This document shows, piece by piece, positions 17,296-25,219 of a DNA stretch of 43,847 bases. Both the position numbers and the translations under genes were made by a program. Source of the DNA: Prevotella jejuni (GTDB lineage Bacteria; Bacteroidota; Bacteroidia; Bacteroidales; Bacteroidaceae); NCBI RefSeq assembly GCF_900187995.1, contig NZ_FZNZ01000029.1, positions 1 through 43,847 of the forward strand, in the 5' to 3' direction. Under the pieces are notes generated by a model that was not told the origin of the DNA, ran no database searches, and saw nothing but the letters and a program-made list of their open reading frames with translations. How positions within the stretch are numbered: the stretch's first letter is position 1; the number at the start of each line of letters is the position of its first letter.

Positions 17296-17910
17296 ATGAA
17301 CGAACAAATACACGAGAAACTAAAAGAGATTAAGCAGTCGTTTCGGCTCATGATGAATGGTGTGGCGTCGCACTCTATGCGTGAGAAGTGGGTCGCCTAC
17401 AAGATAAACTGGGGTGTGCCAATCCCTGACTTACAAAAGATGGCAGCGGAGTATGGCAAGGATTATGAACTTGCCATTGAACTTTGGAAAGAAGAGATAC
17501 GTGAGTGTCAGGTGCTTGCGACGCTTATCATGCCTGCAGAGAAGATGGATGAAGACCTTGTTGAGGTCTGGATGGAGCGCCTTCGCACGCAGGAAATGGC
17601 TGAGATGTTGGCTTTTAATCTGTTGCAACACCTTGACTTTGCTCCTGCCTTAGCCTACAAATGGATAGCTTCAGACCGTGATATGTATCAACTCTGTGGT
17701 TATCAGTTACTTGCTCGATTGTTTGCTCGTGGCATGGAACCTAACGAGCGTGGTATTAATGAGTTCCTTGATCAGGCTCATACGACGTTGGAAGGGAATA
17801 ATCTACCGCTGAAACATGCTGCTTATAACTGTGTTTTAAGCTTTTGTGAGTTAGGGGATGAGTTCGATGTTATTGCTCAGAAGGCACTTGCTGACCTTAA
17901 TATCCTTTAG
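17296..17910 (+). CDS. DNA alkylation repair (AlkD-like) HEAT protein
   Basis: This 204-residue, nearly all-helical protein resembles the AlkD/AlkC family of HEAT-repeat DNA glycosylases that remove positively charged alkylated bases. Supporting stretches are KWVAYKINWGVPIPDLQKMA near residue 33 and an ECQVLATLIMP repeat. The known catalytic residues of AlkD (a Trp, Asp and Arg set) cannot be assigned with certainty by eye, so activity is inferred from family. It lies 79 bases after the TPR gene and may be cotranscribed. Confidence 0.72.
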   Translation: MNEQIHEKLKEIKQSFRLMMNGVASHSMREKWVAYKINWGVPIPDLQKMAAEYGKDYELAIELWKEEIRECQVLATLIMPAEKMDEDLVEVWMERLRTQEMAEMLAFNLLQHLDFAPALAYKWIASDRDMYQLCGYQLLARLFARGMEPNERGINEFLDQAHTTLEGNNLPLKHAAYNCVLSFCELGDEFDVIAQKALADLNIL

Positions 17911-18279
17911 TATAGATCGTTTGTAAACGTCTTGTATCTTCTCTATAAGGTGTGTGTTGTGCGTTTTCACATCCTGTGTTAGCGTCCAACGCAGATGAGA
18001 ACAAGGGGTTGCGTATGTTTTGTTGAGGCTTAGCACGTGTCTTATAGGTGTTTAACTCGATATGTGATGATGTCCCTCACTAATACTGCTGATGGTTCAT
18101 CATTATGCAATACACTGTTTTATAGAAGAAAACTAACAATTAGAAGACGAATTATAAAAGCCAAAGAAAAAGCCGATACATCATATGGTGTATCGGCTTC
18201 GCTTTCTTATTTGTCTACCATTGACTGTTATCAACAGTGTAACGATTGATTTTCTGGTCTTTTGTTTACTTGATTTTTA
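17911..18279. other. gene-free stretch holding a minus-strand terminator
   Basis: I see no gene. The notable feature is the hairpin at 18170-18199, the terminator of the 27-residue peptide gene. An open frame at 18037-18249 runs through that hairpin and is not credible. Confidence 0.6.
18159..18199 (-). terminator. terminator of the 27-residue peptide gene
   Basis: On the minus strand AAGCCGATACA (18199-18189) pairs perfectly with TGTATCGGCTT (18180-18170) around an eight-base loop, followed by TTTCTTTGG. It lies about 80 bases after the small gene's stop. Confidence 0.85.
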
Positions 18280-18363
18280 CTAATCAAGATTGATTTTCTT
18301 TGAAACAATCAGTGCTTCTGCAATAACGGCAGCAATGATAGTAACAATACCAAATGTTAACAT
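18280..18363 (-). CDS. 27-residue single-helix membrane peptide
   Basis: The frame encodes MLTFGIVTIIAAVIAEA, then LIVSKKINLD. It has one hydrophobic helix of about 19 residues followed by a positively charged tail, typical of bacterial small membrane proteins. Support comes from its surroundings: a -7 box TACCTTTG at 18447-18440, a leader with the hairpin GGGCC/GGTCCC, a good ribosome site (GAAAGGAAAG, four bases before the ATG) and a perfect terminator downstream. It is too short for most gene finders. I know of no named family; a toxin of a type I pair, or a regulator of a membrane complex, are possibilities. Confidence 0.65.
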   Translation of the reverse strand: MLTFGIVTIIAAVIAEALIVSKKINLD

Positions 18364-18439
18364 AATGCTTTCCTTTCTTCGTTGTGCGGGACCCCTTTGG
18401 CCCTGCTGTTAATACTTAATTCACTTTGATAATTCGATA

Positions 18440-18447
18440 CAAAGGTA
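18440..18447 (-). promoter_or_regulatory. -7 box for the 27-residue peptide gene
   Basis: TACCTTTG on the minus strand fits TAnnTTTG. No TTTG -33 box is evident. The leader is about 75 bases and contains a GC-rich hairpin (about 18391-18406). Confidence 0.55.
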
Positions 18448-18577
18448 CGAAACTTATTTGACATAACGGTTCTTTTTCATAGTGTTAGACGTAATTTCGA
18501 TGTATATTTGACATAAATCAACAGTATTGACAATAGTCAAAAAGTAACTAAAACATGCTCAAAAAAAAGCGTATAAA

Positions 18578-18609
18578 TTTGTTATGATAGCTTAGAAAAC
18601 GTATCTTTG
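18578..18609 (+). promoter_or_regulatory. full Bacteroidetes promoter for the 37-residue gene
   Basis: TTTG at 18578-18581, then 20 bases, then TATCTTTG at 18602-18609. Both boxes match consensus with normal spacing, and the ATG follows 33 bases later. Confidence 0.75.
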
Positions 18610-18642
18610 CATCCAATTAAGTATTTAAGATAACGATACATT

Positions 18643-18756
18643 ATGGACAGGCTAATTATTAAGAACCAAGAGTTCGACAGCAGAATAGATGCTCGTTTCC
18701 TCGAGATTCAGAACGCTCGTCGTCAAGCTTTGGCTCAGAAAGCTAAGAAGCACTAA
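18643..18756 (+). CDS. 37-residue charged small protein
   Basis: The frame encodes MDRLIIKNQEFDSRIDARFL, then EIQNARRQALAQKAKKH. It is soluble, probably helical, and strongly basic at the C-terminus, as in small nucleic-acid- or ribosome-binding proteins. It has a consensus promoter upstream (18578-18609), and a strong hairpin terminator lies 87 bases after the stop. I do not recognise a family. Codon use resembles highly expressed neighbours (GCT, CGT, AAG, CAG), which argues for a real gene. Confidence 0.65.
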   Translation: MDRLIIKNQEFDSRIDARFLEIQNARRQALAQKAKKH

Positions 18757-18842
18757 ATGATTTGATTCGCTTTCGTGGCTTTTAATAAGCGACAAAAAAG
18801 CGAATTAAGAAAAAGAACGAGAACAAGGAGAAAGTTAGAAAG

Positions 18843-18885
18843 TAAGAAAAGACCCAATCACCTCAGATGATTGGGTCTTTTCTTA
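18843..18885. terminator. bidirectional terminator
   Basis: TAAGAAAAGACCCAATCA (18843-18860) pairs perfectly with TGATTGGGTCTTTTCTTA (18868-18885) around a seven-base loop. It can stop the plus-strand 37-residue gene and the minus-strand gene at 18927-19739. Confidence 0.85.
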
Positions 18886-18926
18886 TGGTGATATGCTTAA
18901 TCACCTTATATCTTTACAATGCTTGT

Positions 18927-19739
18927 TTAGTAGTCTGCATCCTCGCCAACCTCGTCAGCTTGCATCTCAAGCTCCTCTGGGTTGGTGTCAAAGGTAGTAC
19001 GATAACTCTCTTCGGTGAGCTTGTCATCATCGAAGTCCTCGTCATCGTCGTCATCTTGACGCTTGTCCTCTTCTGGTAGTTCGTCGTCTTCTTCGTCCAA
19101 GTCCTTTAAGAGGTTGTCATCATCAGAGTCTTCTAATGATGAGAGTCTTGCAGGTTTTACCATGGTGACAGGCTTTTCTTTAGCAAATATAGCCTCTGTC
19201 CATGAACCTTTAGAAATCTCAAGTACTTCAAAGCCATCAGCTACCTTCTTTTCATAAAGGCCACCTGGTTTCTTCAAACGAGCTGTAGGAAGGGTTGTTG
19301 TACTTATGTCAAATCCACTTAAGATAATGTCCTGTACACTCTGTGGAAGGCTTTCCCAGCCACCACCGAAATTACGCTCAAGCACCTCTATAAGCTTCTG
19401 AGCAGATATATGATGGATATTCTCCCAAGTTAAGTCAGTAATCCTCTGGATTGGTTTCTTCCTCAAAGCCCATTTCACAGTGGTACCTTCATCAAGTCTG
19501 ACTTGGCCCACTTGGCATCCACGCTCCTCATATTTCTTGATGACCTCGGGCTTGTCTACTTTCACTTCTTCAATGGTAAAGGCACTCTTGATAACGTCAA
19601 TGTAGTGTCGCTCATTGTCTCTTAGATCAGAGTCGCGCTCTGCTTGTGCCCAAAGGCGGAAGACATCGTTTTCCTGAATGTCCCACACATTGCTCTTTGT
19701 AAGATTCTTTAATGACTGTGCTTGTCCTTGTCGCTTCAT
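18927..19739 (-). CDS. conserved-looking protein with long acidic tail
   Basis: A 270-residue cytoplasmic protein I cannot assign to a family. The first 195 residues look globular (DIQENDVFRLWAQAERDSDL; a GGGWESLPQSVQDIILSGFD segment). From about residue 200 the chain is extremely acidic, with runs such as DEEDDELPEEDK and DDDDDEDFDDD. Acidic tails like this occur in histone-like chaperones, RNA polymerase delta subunits and DNA-mimic proteins, but none of these is implied. A full promoter precedes it (TTTG at 19839-19836, 20 bases, TACTTTTG at 19815-19808), with a leader of about 65 bases, and it ends at a bidirectional terminator. Confidence 0.75.
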   Translation of the reverse strand: MKRQGQAQSLKNLTKSNVWDIQENDVFRLWAQAERDSDLRDNERHYIDVIKSAFTIEEVKVDKPEVIKKYEERGCQVGQVRLDEGTTVKWALRKKPIQRITDLTWENIHHISAQKLIEVLERNFGGGWESLPQSVQDIILSGFDISTTTLPTARLKKPGGLYEKKVADGFEVLEISKGSWTEAIFAKEKPVTMVKPARLSSLEDSDDDNLLKDLDEEDDELPEEDKRQDDDDDEDFDDDKLTEESYRTTFDTNPEELEMQADEVGEDADY

Positions 19740-19807
19740 ATTGTGTTTACTTTTTCATTTTGCTTTGAGGTATAACTTTGTGCAAGGTCATACCTTCAGA
19801 CCTGCTG

Positions 19808-19839
19808 CAAAAGTATATACTAAAACGTAAACTTCCAAA
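19808..19839 (-). promoter_or_regulatory. full Bacteroidetes promoter for the acidic-tail gene
   Basis: On the minus strand TTTG (19839-19836), 20 bases, TACTTTTG (19815-19808). Both elements and spacing fit the consensus. Confidence 0.65.
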
Positions 19840-19893
19840 CTTTTTCGCTGAAAAGTTAGTCAAAAGTGAGAAATAAGGGCCATTTTGAAAGGG

Positions 19894-20874
19894 CTATTTA
19901 CCAAGGTATGGTACACAGTTCTTTATTTCTATGGGTAAAGCCTTTGCTTTACTCTTATTTACAGTGATGGTTAGCTCCACAATACAAGCCCGTGAATTCA
20001 TTGGTTTTCGTTGGTCAAAGATGAAGTTACCAATGCCATAATAAATTGGTTTCCCACGATAATTCTCTATTGTTTGAAGCGTGTGACTATGATGGCCAAC
20101 GATGGCGTCGGCTCCAGCCTCTATCAGTCTACGTGCGTTCTCACGCTGTAGTGGTGTGGCATTAAAGTGATGTTCCCATCCCCAATGTAGTATAAGAAGG
20201 ATATAACAACCCTTGTCAGCCGCCCGTAAGCGTTCAACACGCATAATAAGACTATCCATACTCTCTTGACTAACACATGGTTTCTGAGGTAGATAGGGAA
20301 AGTTCTCTAATGGTAAGCGTAATGAGGAAACCACCCAGACATGGCGTGGCTTTGTAGAGATGAGTACAGGCTCGGATGCTTCTGCCATATTCCTACCCGC
20401 ACCAATAGGTATCATTCCAGCCTTTCTTATCTGCTCTTGTGTGTCTAAAAGTCCATTTCTTCCTTGGTCAATACTATGGTTATTGGCTAAGTTGAGGTGA
20501 GTTATCCCATGACGCCGTAGTGTTGGCAACCATTCAGGTTCACCTCTAAAGATGAAGCGCTTGAACACCCGTTCCCTAATCTTGGTCACTGGGCATTCTA
20601 AATTGGCAATGACATAGTTCGAAGCATGGAACAACGAGTCGATAGAAGGGGAGAAGAGAGCATCTACACCCACCATTTCAATCTTCTGTCTTACCCCTCT
20701 ATCCAATAGAAGGTCACCTGTAATGACAATGCGCAGACTATCTTCTATACCTTTCGAAGCAAGTCTTTTCTTCGTAAATACGCTACCTCCTATCCCACTG
20801 AAAGATAGTAGGATAGGAACTAAAAGGCATGCGAAAGCTTTAACAACCCGAACTATAGAAGGTCTCTTCATCAT
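19894..20874 (-). CDS. CapA/PgsA-type metallophosphoesterase-like protein
   Basis: About 326 residues with an N-terminal membrane anchor or signal (ACLLVPILLSFSGIGG) and a CapA (PGA_cap) domain, the calcineurin-like fold named after the poly-gamma-glutamate capsule gene. Visible family motifs, in order, are TGDLLLDRGV, ANLECPVT, LANNHSIDQGR, LHWGWEHHF and VGHHSHTLQ, with the metal-binding His and Asn residues in place. No pgsB/pgsC partners are present, so a capsule role is not implied; many CapA proteins have unknown envelope roles. Its start (ATG 20874; a GTG at 20880 and ATG at 20871 also exist) lies inside the end of the DUF3160 gene, so the two are translationally coupled. Confidence 0.82.
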   Translation of the reverse strand: MMKRPSIVRVVKAFACLLVPILLSFSGIGGSVFTKKRLASKGIEDSLRIVITGDLLLDRGVRQKIEMVGVDALFSPSIDSLFHASNYVIANLECPVTKIRERVFKRFIFRGEPEWLPTLRRHGITHLNLANNHSIDQGRNGLLDTQEQIRKAGMIPIGAGRNMAEASEPVLISTKPRHVWVVSSLRLPLENFPYLPQKPCVSQESMDSLIMRVERLRAADKGCYILLILHWGWEHHFNATPLQRENARRLIEAGADAIVGHHSHTLQTIENYRGKPIYYGIGNFIFDQRKPMNSRACIVELTITVNKSKAKALPIEIKNCVPYLGK

Positions 20875-23353
20875 CTGCACTCATTCCTTTGGCTGGAGCT
20901 ATGATCTCATTCATCCATGATGGCGTTCCACCTGTTGGTGATTTCTTCAGTTCTTGTTGCCATTCTTCGTCCGTCATGCGTGGGTCTGACATCAAACGAG
21001 TGAACTCACGATAAGAGAAAACAGAGCCGCGTGTAAGATAGAGCGAGCCATCAATCTCTACAACAACATATATTTCGTAGGCAGGACCAACTCCTTCATA
21101 TAGCACACACTTATCATCTATGGCAACATTCTCACCTGCAGCTGTGAAGACATCAGCAACAACAGCGACCTTCTTGTCAGTACTCACCACATCCGACCAG
21201 CCCTGCAACATCTCGTTATCCTCGCTGACAAGCTCCAAAGAGATGTTCTCCACCGTCGAACCAATAATCTCAATCTGGTTGTATTCCTCGTCAGTTATCT
21301 TCCCTCCATTCAGTTCTTTCTTACTGATATCACGGCAGAATTCAGCCATTTCCTTTATTCGTTCATATACAGCCTTTGCCTTTTCTGTCTGTAATCCGTA
21401 GGTGGTGAGGACTTTATCCATTCTTGTTACGAGTGCAATAGCTTTCTCCCAGAACTTCACGTTAGGCTCTACATACCCCTTCACGACAGGTGGTTCTGGT
21501 CCTCCATCACCACACTCTGCCAACATAGGCTGCTTTGCGTAGAGGATAGCATCATGCTTTAATTCAGCCCAAGAGGCAAGTGCTGTGTTCAAGTTCTTCT
21601 TCTGCCACTGTGGAGACTGCATGAAATAAGGAAGCGACTGAGCGGTGTCACCTAACGACTGAAGCGTGTACATCCATTGATTAGCTACACAAGCCTCCCA
21701 CGGAGTGGTAGCAGCTTTTTTACGAGCTGTGGTCAATGCTTTTGGAAAACCTGCCCATCTCTGCGTTTCCTTCAGCTCGTCTATAAGGATACGCTCGGCA
21801 CCTGGCAATCCCATCACAGCCATCCAGTCGAGGCCCTTAGGGCATGGACGGAGCGAGACAGGGCTATCCTGGTCTGTAGTAGTTATCAGTGCCTCTGCAT
21901 CAGGCTGGTAACGTTGTGGCATAATGTCCACAACATATTTGCTACCACGTGTTTTCTTCAGTTCAATCCGCATTTGTCTCTTCGCTATTTCTTCGATGTC
22001 TTTCGTCAGGTTGGCCATCTCCTTTCTTGAAGATAGCAGTTTCTCTATCGGTAGTCCCATCTCTTTAATTCGATTAGCAACCTGTAGGATCGTAACGTTA
22101 TCAGGTGTTCCCATGAGGTAAGTGATAGGTTCACTCACCTTATTATATATATCTCTCAGTTTTGGTTGTTGGTTGAAGACATTAGCAATGAGTGCTATCT
22201 GCTTCATCTTTGAGGGTTTGTTCGTACCGAAGTGGGCTGTCTGCAACCACATCATACCACGGAAGTAACGGCTACAAACCTTCGAACGGGTGTAATGACC
22301 ACGTGGGCGAAAGAGCGAATAACCAAACATTTCTTCAGGAGGAAAGTACTCTAACATATCAGAATACCCATTTTCAGTGTCGATAGCCTTTGTGATTTCC
22401 TCCATGACCATCTTCTTATAAGCCTCAGGAACATTCAGTGTAGCTGCTGAAGCAGGTGCTTTGTCATGACTAAAGAGCCATGAAGCCACAGCAAACCATG
22501 CTTGACCAAATTCCGCAGCCGCCTTAACTTCAGCGTTCTGACTACTTGTAAGTGTTTTCATCTCTGCCTCCATTTGAGACGAGAAGACAATCATTAGGGA
22601 GTCTAAGTGCTTCTCCTCCACATCACGCAACACACAATCAAAATAGAGATGGAAAAGTTGTAGATAGAGGTCGGTGGTTACGAAGCTTGGGAAATCAGCA
22701 TAGTCGTTCTTCTCATATACGTGGAATAGTTGATTGTGTTCGGCAGGAACGATAGCAAAACCATTCTTTCCCAACATGTTATAAAGCTTAGAATCAAACT
22801 CTTTCAGCTGGAATGGGTTGATAAGATTATCCATATTCACCACGTCCTTGCTGTTCGCAGGTTTGAAATTCAGCTTTCGTAATTCCGCTTCTCGTGCTCG
22901 GATACGCTCTGTAAAGGCAAGTTGTTCTTTCGTATAGCGTGGTGAGAACTTCTTACCAGTGGTCTCTTCTTTTTCAGAAGTGTTCCAAAGTACATCGTTA
23001 TACCATGTTGTTGTATTGTATAATGCACGTAAGGTTGCATCCTTGAAAGCGTATCCCTGCCTTGCAGCAAAGGCGTTTCGGATGGCACGCAGCTCTGCCA
23101 GATTGAGCTTAGAGAGGTCCATCTGTGTGTCAATCTTACCTTTCAGCTTCTCAACATTGATTTTTCCAGCACCATGAAGGATAAGCGGAGTCTTCTTCTC
23201 TTGGGAACGCTCGATATAAGCATCCCCTGTATAGGCCTCTGTATTACCGTTTTGTGCCCATGTAGTAGGCGATAATAACAAGAGTAGCAATGCAATGGCT
23301 ACAGTCTTAAATGCGTCATTTCGCAAAAGAGTGTGATAGGAATTGTGTTTCAT
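20840..23353 (-). CDS. secreted YARHG and DUF3160 protein
   Basis: An 837-residue exported protein: signal peptide at residues 1-33 (LLLLLLSPTTWA), a YARHG-like domain at about residues 79-122 (LNLAELRAIRNAFAARQGYA with WYN further on), and a long DUF3160 region over most of the remainder. YARHG is an extracellular domain thought to bind peptidoglycan or the cell surface. DUF3160 has no known function. The gene lies 32 bases after the small FG-GAP-like gene, and its last 35 bases overlap capA. The three-gene set suggests a shared periplasmic or surface task. Confidence 0.83.
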   Translation of the reverse strand: MKHNSYHTLLRNDAFKTVAIALLLLLLSPTTWAQNGNTEAYTGDAYIERSQEKKTPLILHGAGKINVEKLKGKIDTQMDLSKLNLAELRAIRNAFAARQGYAFKDATLRALYNTTTWYNDVLWNTSEKEETTGKKFSPRYTKEQLAFTERIRAREAELRKLNFKPANSKDVVNMDNLINPFQLKEFDSKLYNMLGKNGFAIVPAEHNQLFHVYEKNDYADFPSFVTTDLYLQLFHLYFDCVLRDVEEKHLDSLMIVFSSQMEAEMKTLTSSQNAEVKAAAEFGQAWFAVASWLFSHDKAPASAATLNVPEAYKKMVMEEITKAIDTENGYSDMLEYFPPEEMFGYSLFRPRGHYTRSKVCSRYFRGMMWLQTAHFGTNKPSKMKQIALIANVFNQQPKLRDIYNKVSEPITYLMGTPDNVTILQVANRIKEMGLPIEKLLSSRKEMANLTKDIEEIAKRQMRIELKKTRGSKYVVDIMPQRYQPDAEALITTTDQDSPVSLRPCPKGLDWMAVMGLPGAERILIDELKETQRWAGFPKALTTARKKAATTPWEACVANQWMYTLQSLGDTAQSLPYFMQSPQWQKKNLNTALASWAELKHDAILYAKQPMLAECGDGGPEPPVVKGYVEPNVKFWEKAIALVTRMDKVLTTYGLQTEKAKAVYERIKEMAEFCRDISKKELNGGKITDEEYNQIEIIGSTVENISLELVSEDNEMLQGWSDVVSTDKKVAVVADVFTAAGENVAIDDKCVLYEGVGPAYEIYVVVEIDGSLYLTRGSVFSYREFTRLMSDPRMTDEEWQQELKKSPTGGTPSWMNEIIAPAKGMSADDEETFYSSGC

Positions 23354-23385
23354 CTTGCTTTGTTTATGATAGTTATATTTTATCT

Positions 23386-23955
23386 TTATTCATCCGGAGT
23401 AAATCGTTTAATAGCTTCTTCGTGGCTGGTGGCGCTGGTTAAAAAGCGTACGAAAGAAAGGCCGAAGTCGTCCCAGACATAGTCAGCGACAACATACTTG
23501 CCATCAGTGGTTGCTTGTAACGTACGGACGTATGGTTTGACAAAACGAAAATCGCATAGTATGCCGCCCAGTCGAGAGCCCATCCACATGGGGCGTATCT
23601 TCCCATTTACCTGCTTGAAGATAAAGAGTCGGCGTGCAGCCTGCGGGTAGAAGCGTGTTGGTTTGATAACTCCTACCATTGCTTCGTCCGTTCTGTCCCC
23701 ATTCACGTCGCCTGTTGATAGTTGATAAACAGGGTAGGGAAGTCGCCATTTAGCAACGGCTGCCCTGTTGCGCTTATTCTTCTCCTGTCTTTTCAGTGCT
23801 TTTTCACTTTCCGTCTTAGGATATAAGCAAAGCCATGAAAGCGAGTCGTTGACACGTTCCAACCCAAAGGTCAGTTGCTGTTGTGCCACTGTTCTCCCCA
23901 CAAAGAGGCCGAATAATATCAGACAGCTAAGCCGCTTGTATCTGTTCTTAGACAT
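23386..23955 (-). CDS. exported protein with FG-GAP-like repeat
   Basis: A 189-residue protein with a signal peptide (LSCLILFGLFVGRTVAQ). The middle contains LSTGDVNGDRTDEAMVGVIK, which matches the calcium-binding DxNGDxxxE core of FG-GAP/VCBS beta-propeller repeats. The gene is too short for a full propeller, so it may be a single-sheet domain that binds the DUF3160 partner. I start at the ATG at 23955; the frame opens at a TTG at 23967 that lies inside the promoter. The message is nearly leaderless. Confidence 0.7.
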   Translation of the reverse strand: MSKNRYKRLSCLILFGLFVGRTVAQQQLTFGLERVNDSLSWLCLYPKTESEKALKRQEKNKRNRAAVAKWRLPYPVYQLSTGDVNGDRTDEAMVGVIKPTRFYPQAARRLFIFKQVNGKIRPMWMGSRLGGILCDFRFVKPYVRTLQATTDGKYVVADYVWDDFGLSFVRFLTSATSHEEAIKRFTPDE

Positions 23956-23964
23956 ATATGGATA

Positions 23965-23972
23965 CAAATATA
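23965..23972 (-). promoter_or_regulatory. -7 box for the DUF3160 operon
   Basis: TATATTTG on the minus strand ends nine bases before the ATG at 23955. It lies downstream of the candidate small RNA's terminator, so the operon has its own promoter. Confidence 0.55.
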
Positions 23973-24002
23973 GGTACTTTCACGGATAAAACAAAATCTT
24001 TT

Positions 24003-24039
24003 AAATAAAAAAGCCTGACTCCACCGACGTGAAATCAGG
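24003..24039 (-). terminator. intrinsic terminator of the candidate small RNA
   Basis: CCTGATTTCAC (24039-24029) pairs with GTGGAGTCAGG (24024-24014) around GTCG, followed by CTTTTTTATTT. Confidence 0.88.
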
Positions 24040-24364
24040 ACTTACTGAGTGTCTTCGAAGTCCCTACTAACATTAAAACTGGGACTTGTGACAATTTTGT
24101 TATCCTTCACCTTAAAAAACTAACCTATGTATTTCGTACTCTTACTTGCATTAATTATACTTACGTAGTAACGCAACTAAGTAGCTATGTATATCTGTTG
24201 ATGTCCTTAGTGAAATAGTTCTTTATAACCTCTCTCATTCTTTACGAGTCTATTCTATGCCGAATAAGACTGGTGAACATGTATAGAGGATTTATATCTT
24301 TAAGTTAGCACAAGTTGTGTTATGTTGTTGTTATCATCCTCTAATTACCTCTACGCAAAGATAG
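24003..24364 (-). ncRNA. candidate small RNA, about 350 bases
   Basis: The minus strand has a consensus promoter, TTTG (24387-24384), 19 bases, TATCTTTG (24364-24357). About 320 bases later comes a perfect intrinsic terminator (24039-24014: 11-base stem with G-U pairs, four-base loop, then CTTTTTTATTT). A second hairpin AAGTCCC/GGGACTT lies at 24058-24087. No frame longer than about 17 codons exists between. The unit ends before the separate promoter of the downstream operon. A purine-rich block AAGGTGAAGGATAAC after a T-tract resembles the middle of the unit at 7856-8128. I do not recognise it as 6S, tmRNA, SRP RNA or RNase P RNA. Confidence 0.55.
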
Positions 24365-24780
24365 AAAGTAATATCTAAACAAGCAAATATTCTGTACATA
24401 TTCCTTGCTCTTTAACATAAAATTAACAGAAGAGGCCCATAAATCCCCTTTTGGGGCTTAGTTTTCTACCATTTTAGTGATTGTTTGTACCTAAAACGAC
24501 ATTTTCTCTATTTTTATTTCACCGTGTTATCTTTGTTTGATGTTGTTTTTTATGTTTTCCCTTTGAGTCTCAATACTTTCCAAAACTTAATTTTTTAGAT
24601 GTTAGGACGGGGTCTAAATGCTATTTCCTGTCTGTTTTTGATAAAGGAATAAGTGTTTGGAAGGGGCTATCTAAGGTTTTACTGGTAGGCTGAAGTCACT
24701 GATGAAGCATTATGAAAAAGTATTACAAAAAGTGTGTGTGACGGTCTTTTTATCATGAGATAACATGTTAGAGAATTCGA

Positions 24781-25050
24781 GTTTGTAACCTTCATGGTGT
24801 CAGATGGTTATGAACTATGTTGAAGAAGACGCCCTTCTTGGCCCAAGAAGGGCCTCTTCAACCCCCAAGAAGGGCATGTTCTTGAGGCAAGAAAGGCGTT
24901 TTCTTGGAGCGAGAAGGGCATGTGCTGGTTTCAAGACGTACGAAAAAGATTTACATCAAAGTCATGCTGTCTTTTATTATACTAACTTTAATTCTTCTTT
25001 CTTTCCAATCCTCTGCCTACATTCTGATGCTTTTTATATCATGTGTTGAT
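24781..25050 (+). repeat. 270-bp interspersed element, copy B
   Basis: Begins GTTTGTAACC and ends ATCATGTGTTGAT. It shows GAAGAAGACGCC (24822-24833), the palindromic CCTTCTTGGCCCAAGAAGG, CAAGAAGGGCATGTTCTTG, a variant arm GGCGTTTTCTT (24895-24905), and TACGAAAAAGATTTACATCA near 24940. It is the copy with the most AAGAAGGGC words. Confidence 0.75.
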
Positions 25051-25206
25051 AGGGCCGACGACTTTAGGGTGAGTACTATCTAAGATTAGTGGATAGATGT
25101 TTAATATCATAAAAGTTAGTAATCAAATACACTTAAAAGCCTTGATAGCGTGCCGTTCAGATAGAAAAACGTTACATGGAAAGCGGCTTATCTCCTTAAA
25201 ATTATG

Positions 25207-25214
25207 TATCTTTG
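25207..25214 (+). promoter_or_regulatory. -7 box for the inositol-lipid operon
   Basis: TATCTTTG ends five bases before the ATG at 25220. It fixes that start and implies a leaderless message. An upstream in-frame start at 25097 would precede the promoter. Confidence 0.7.
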
Positions 25215-25219
25215 CAGAG

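Larger units (their letters stand above)
24365..25219. other. gene-free stretch with interspersed repeat
   Basis: No credible gene. It holds the -33 box of the candidate small RNA (24384-24387), AT-rich sequence I cannot interpret (about 24400-24780), the second 270-bp interspersed element (24781-25050) and the promoter of the inositol-lipid operon. A frame at 24804-25049 lies wholly inside the repeat. Confidence 0.55.

Noticed and set aside
18037..18249. 70-codon plus-strand frame
   Set aside because: It runs through the perfect terminator of the minus-strand small gene and has no promoter or ribosome site.
19894..20874. Capsule (poly-gamma-glutamate) synthesis locus
   Set aside because: Only a CapA-type gene is present; the synthase and other capsule genes are absent, and the neighbours are DUF3160 and an FG-GAP-like protein.
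24804..25049. 81-codon frame in the gap before the inositol-lipid operon
   Set aside because: It lies wholly inside the 270-bp interspersed repeat; its similarity to the frame at 40533-40763 is due to the repeated DNA.
25097..25219. Upstream start for the nucleotidyltransferase fusion
   Set aside because: The extra 41 codons precede the promoter box at 25207 and have no similarity to the family.
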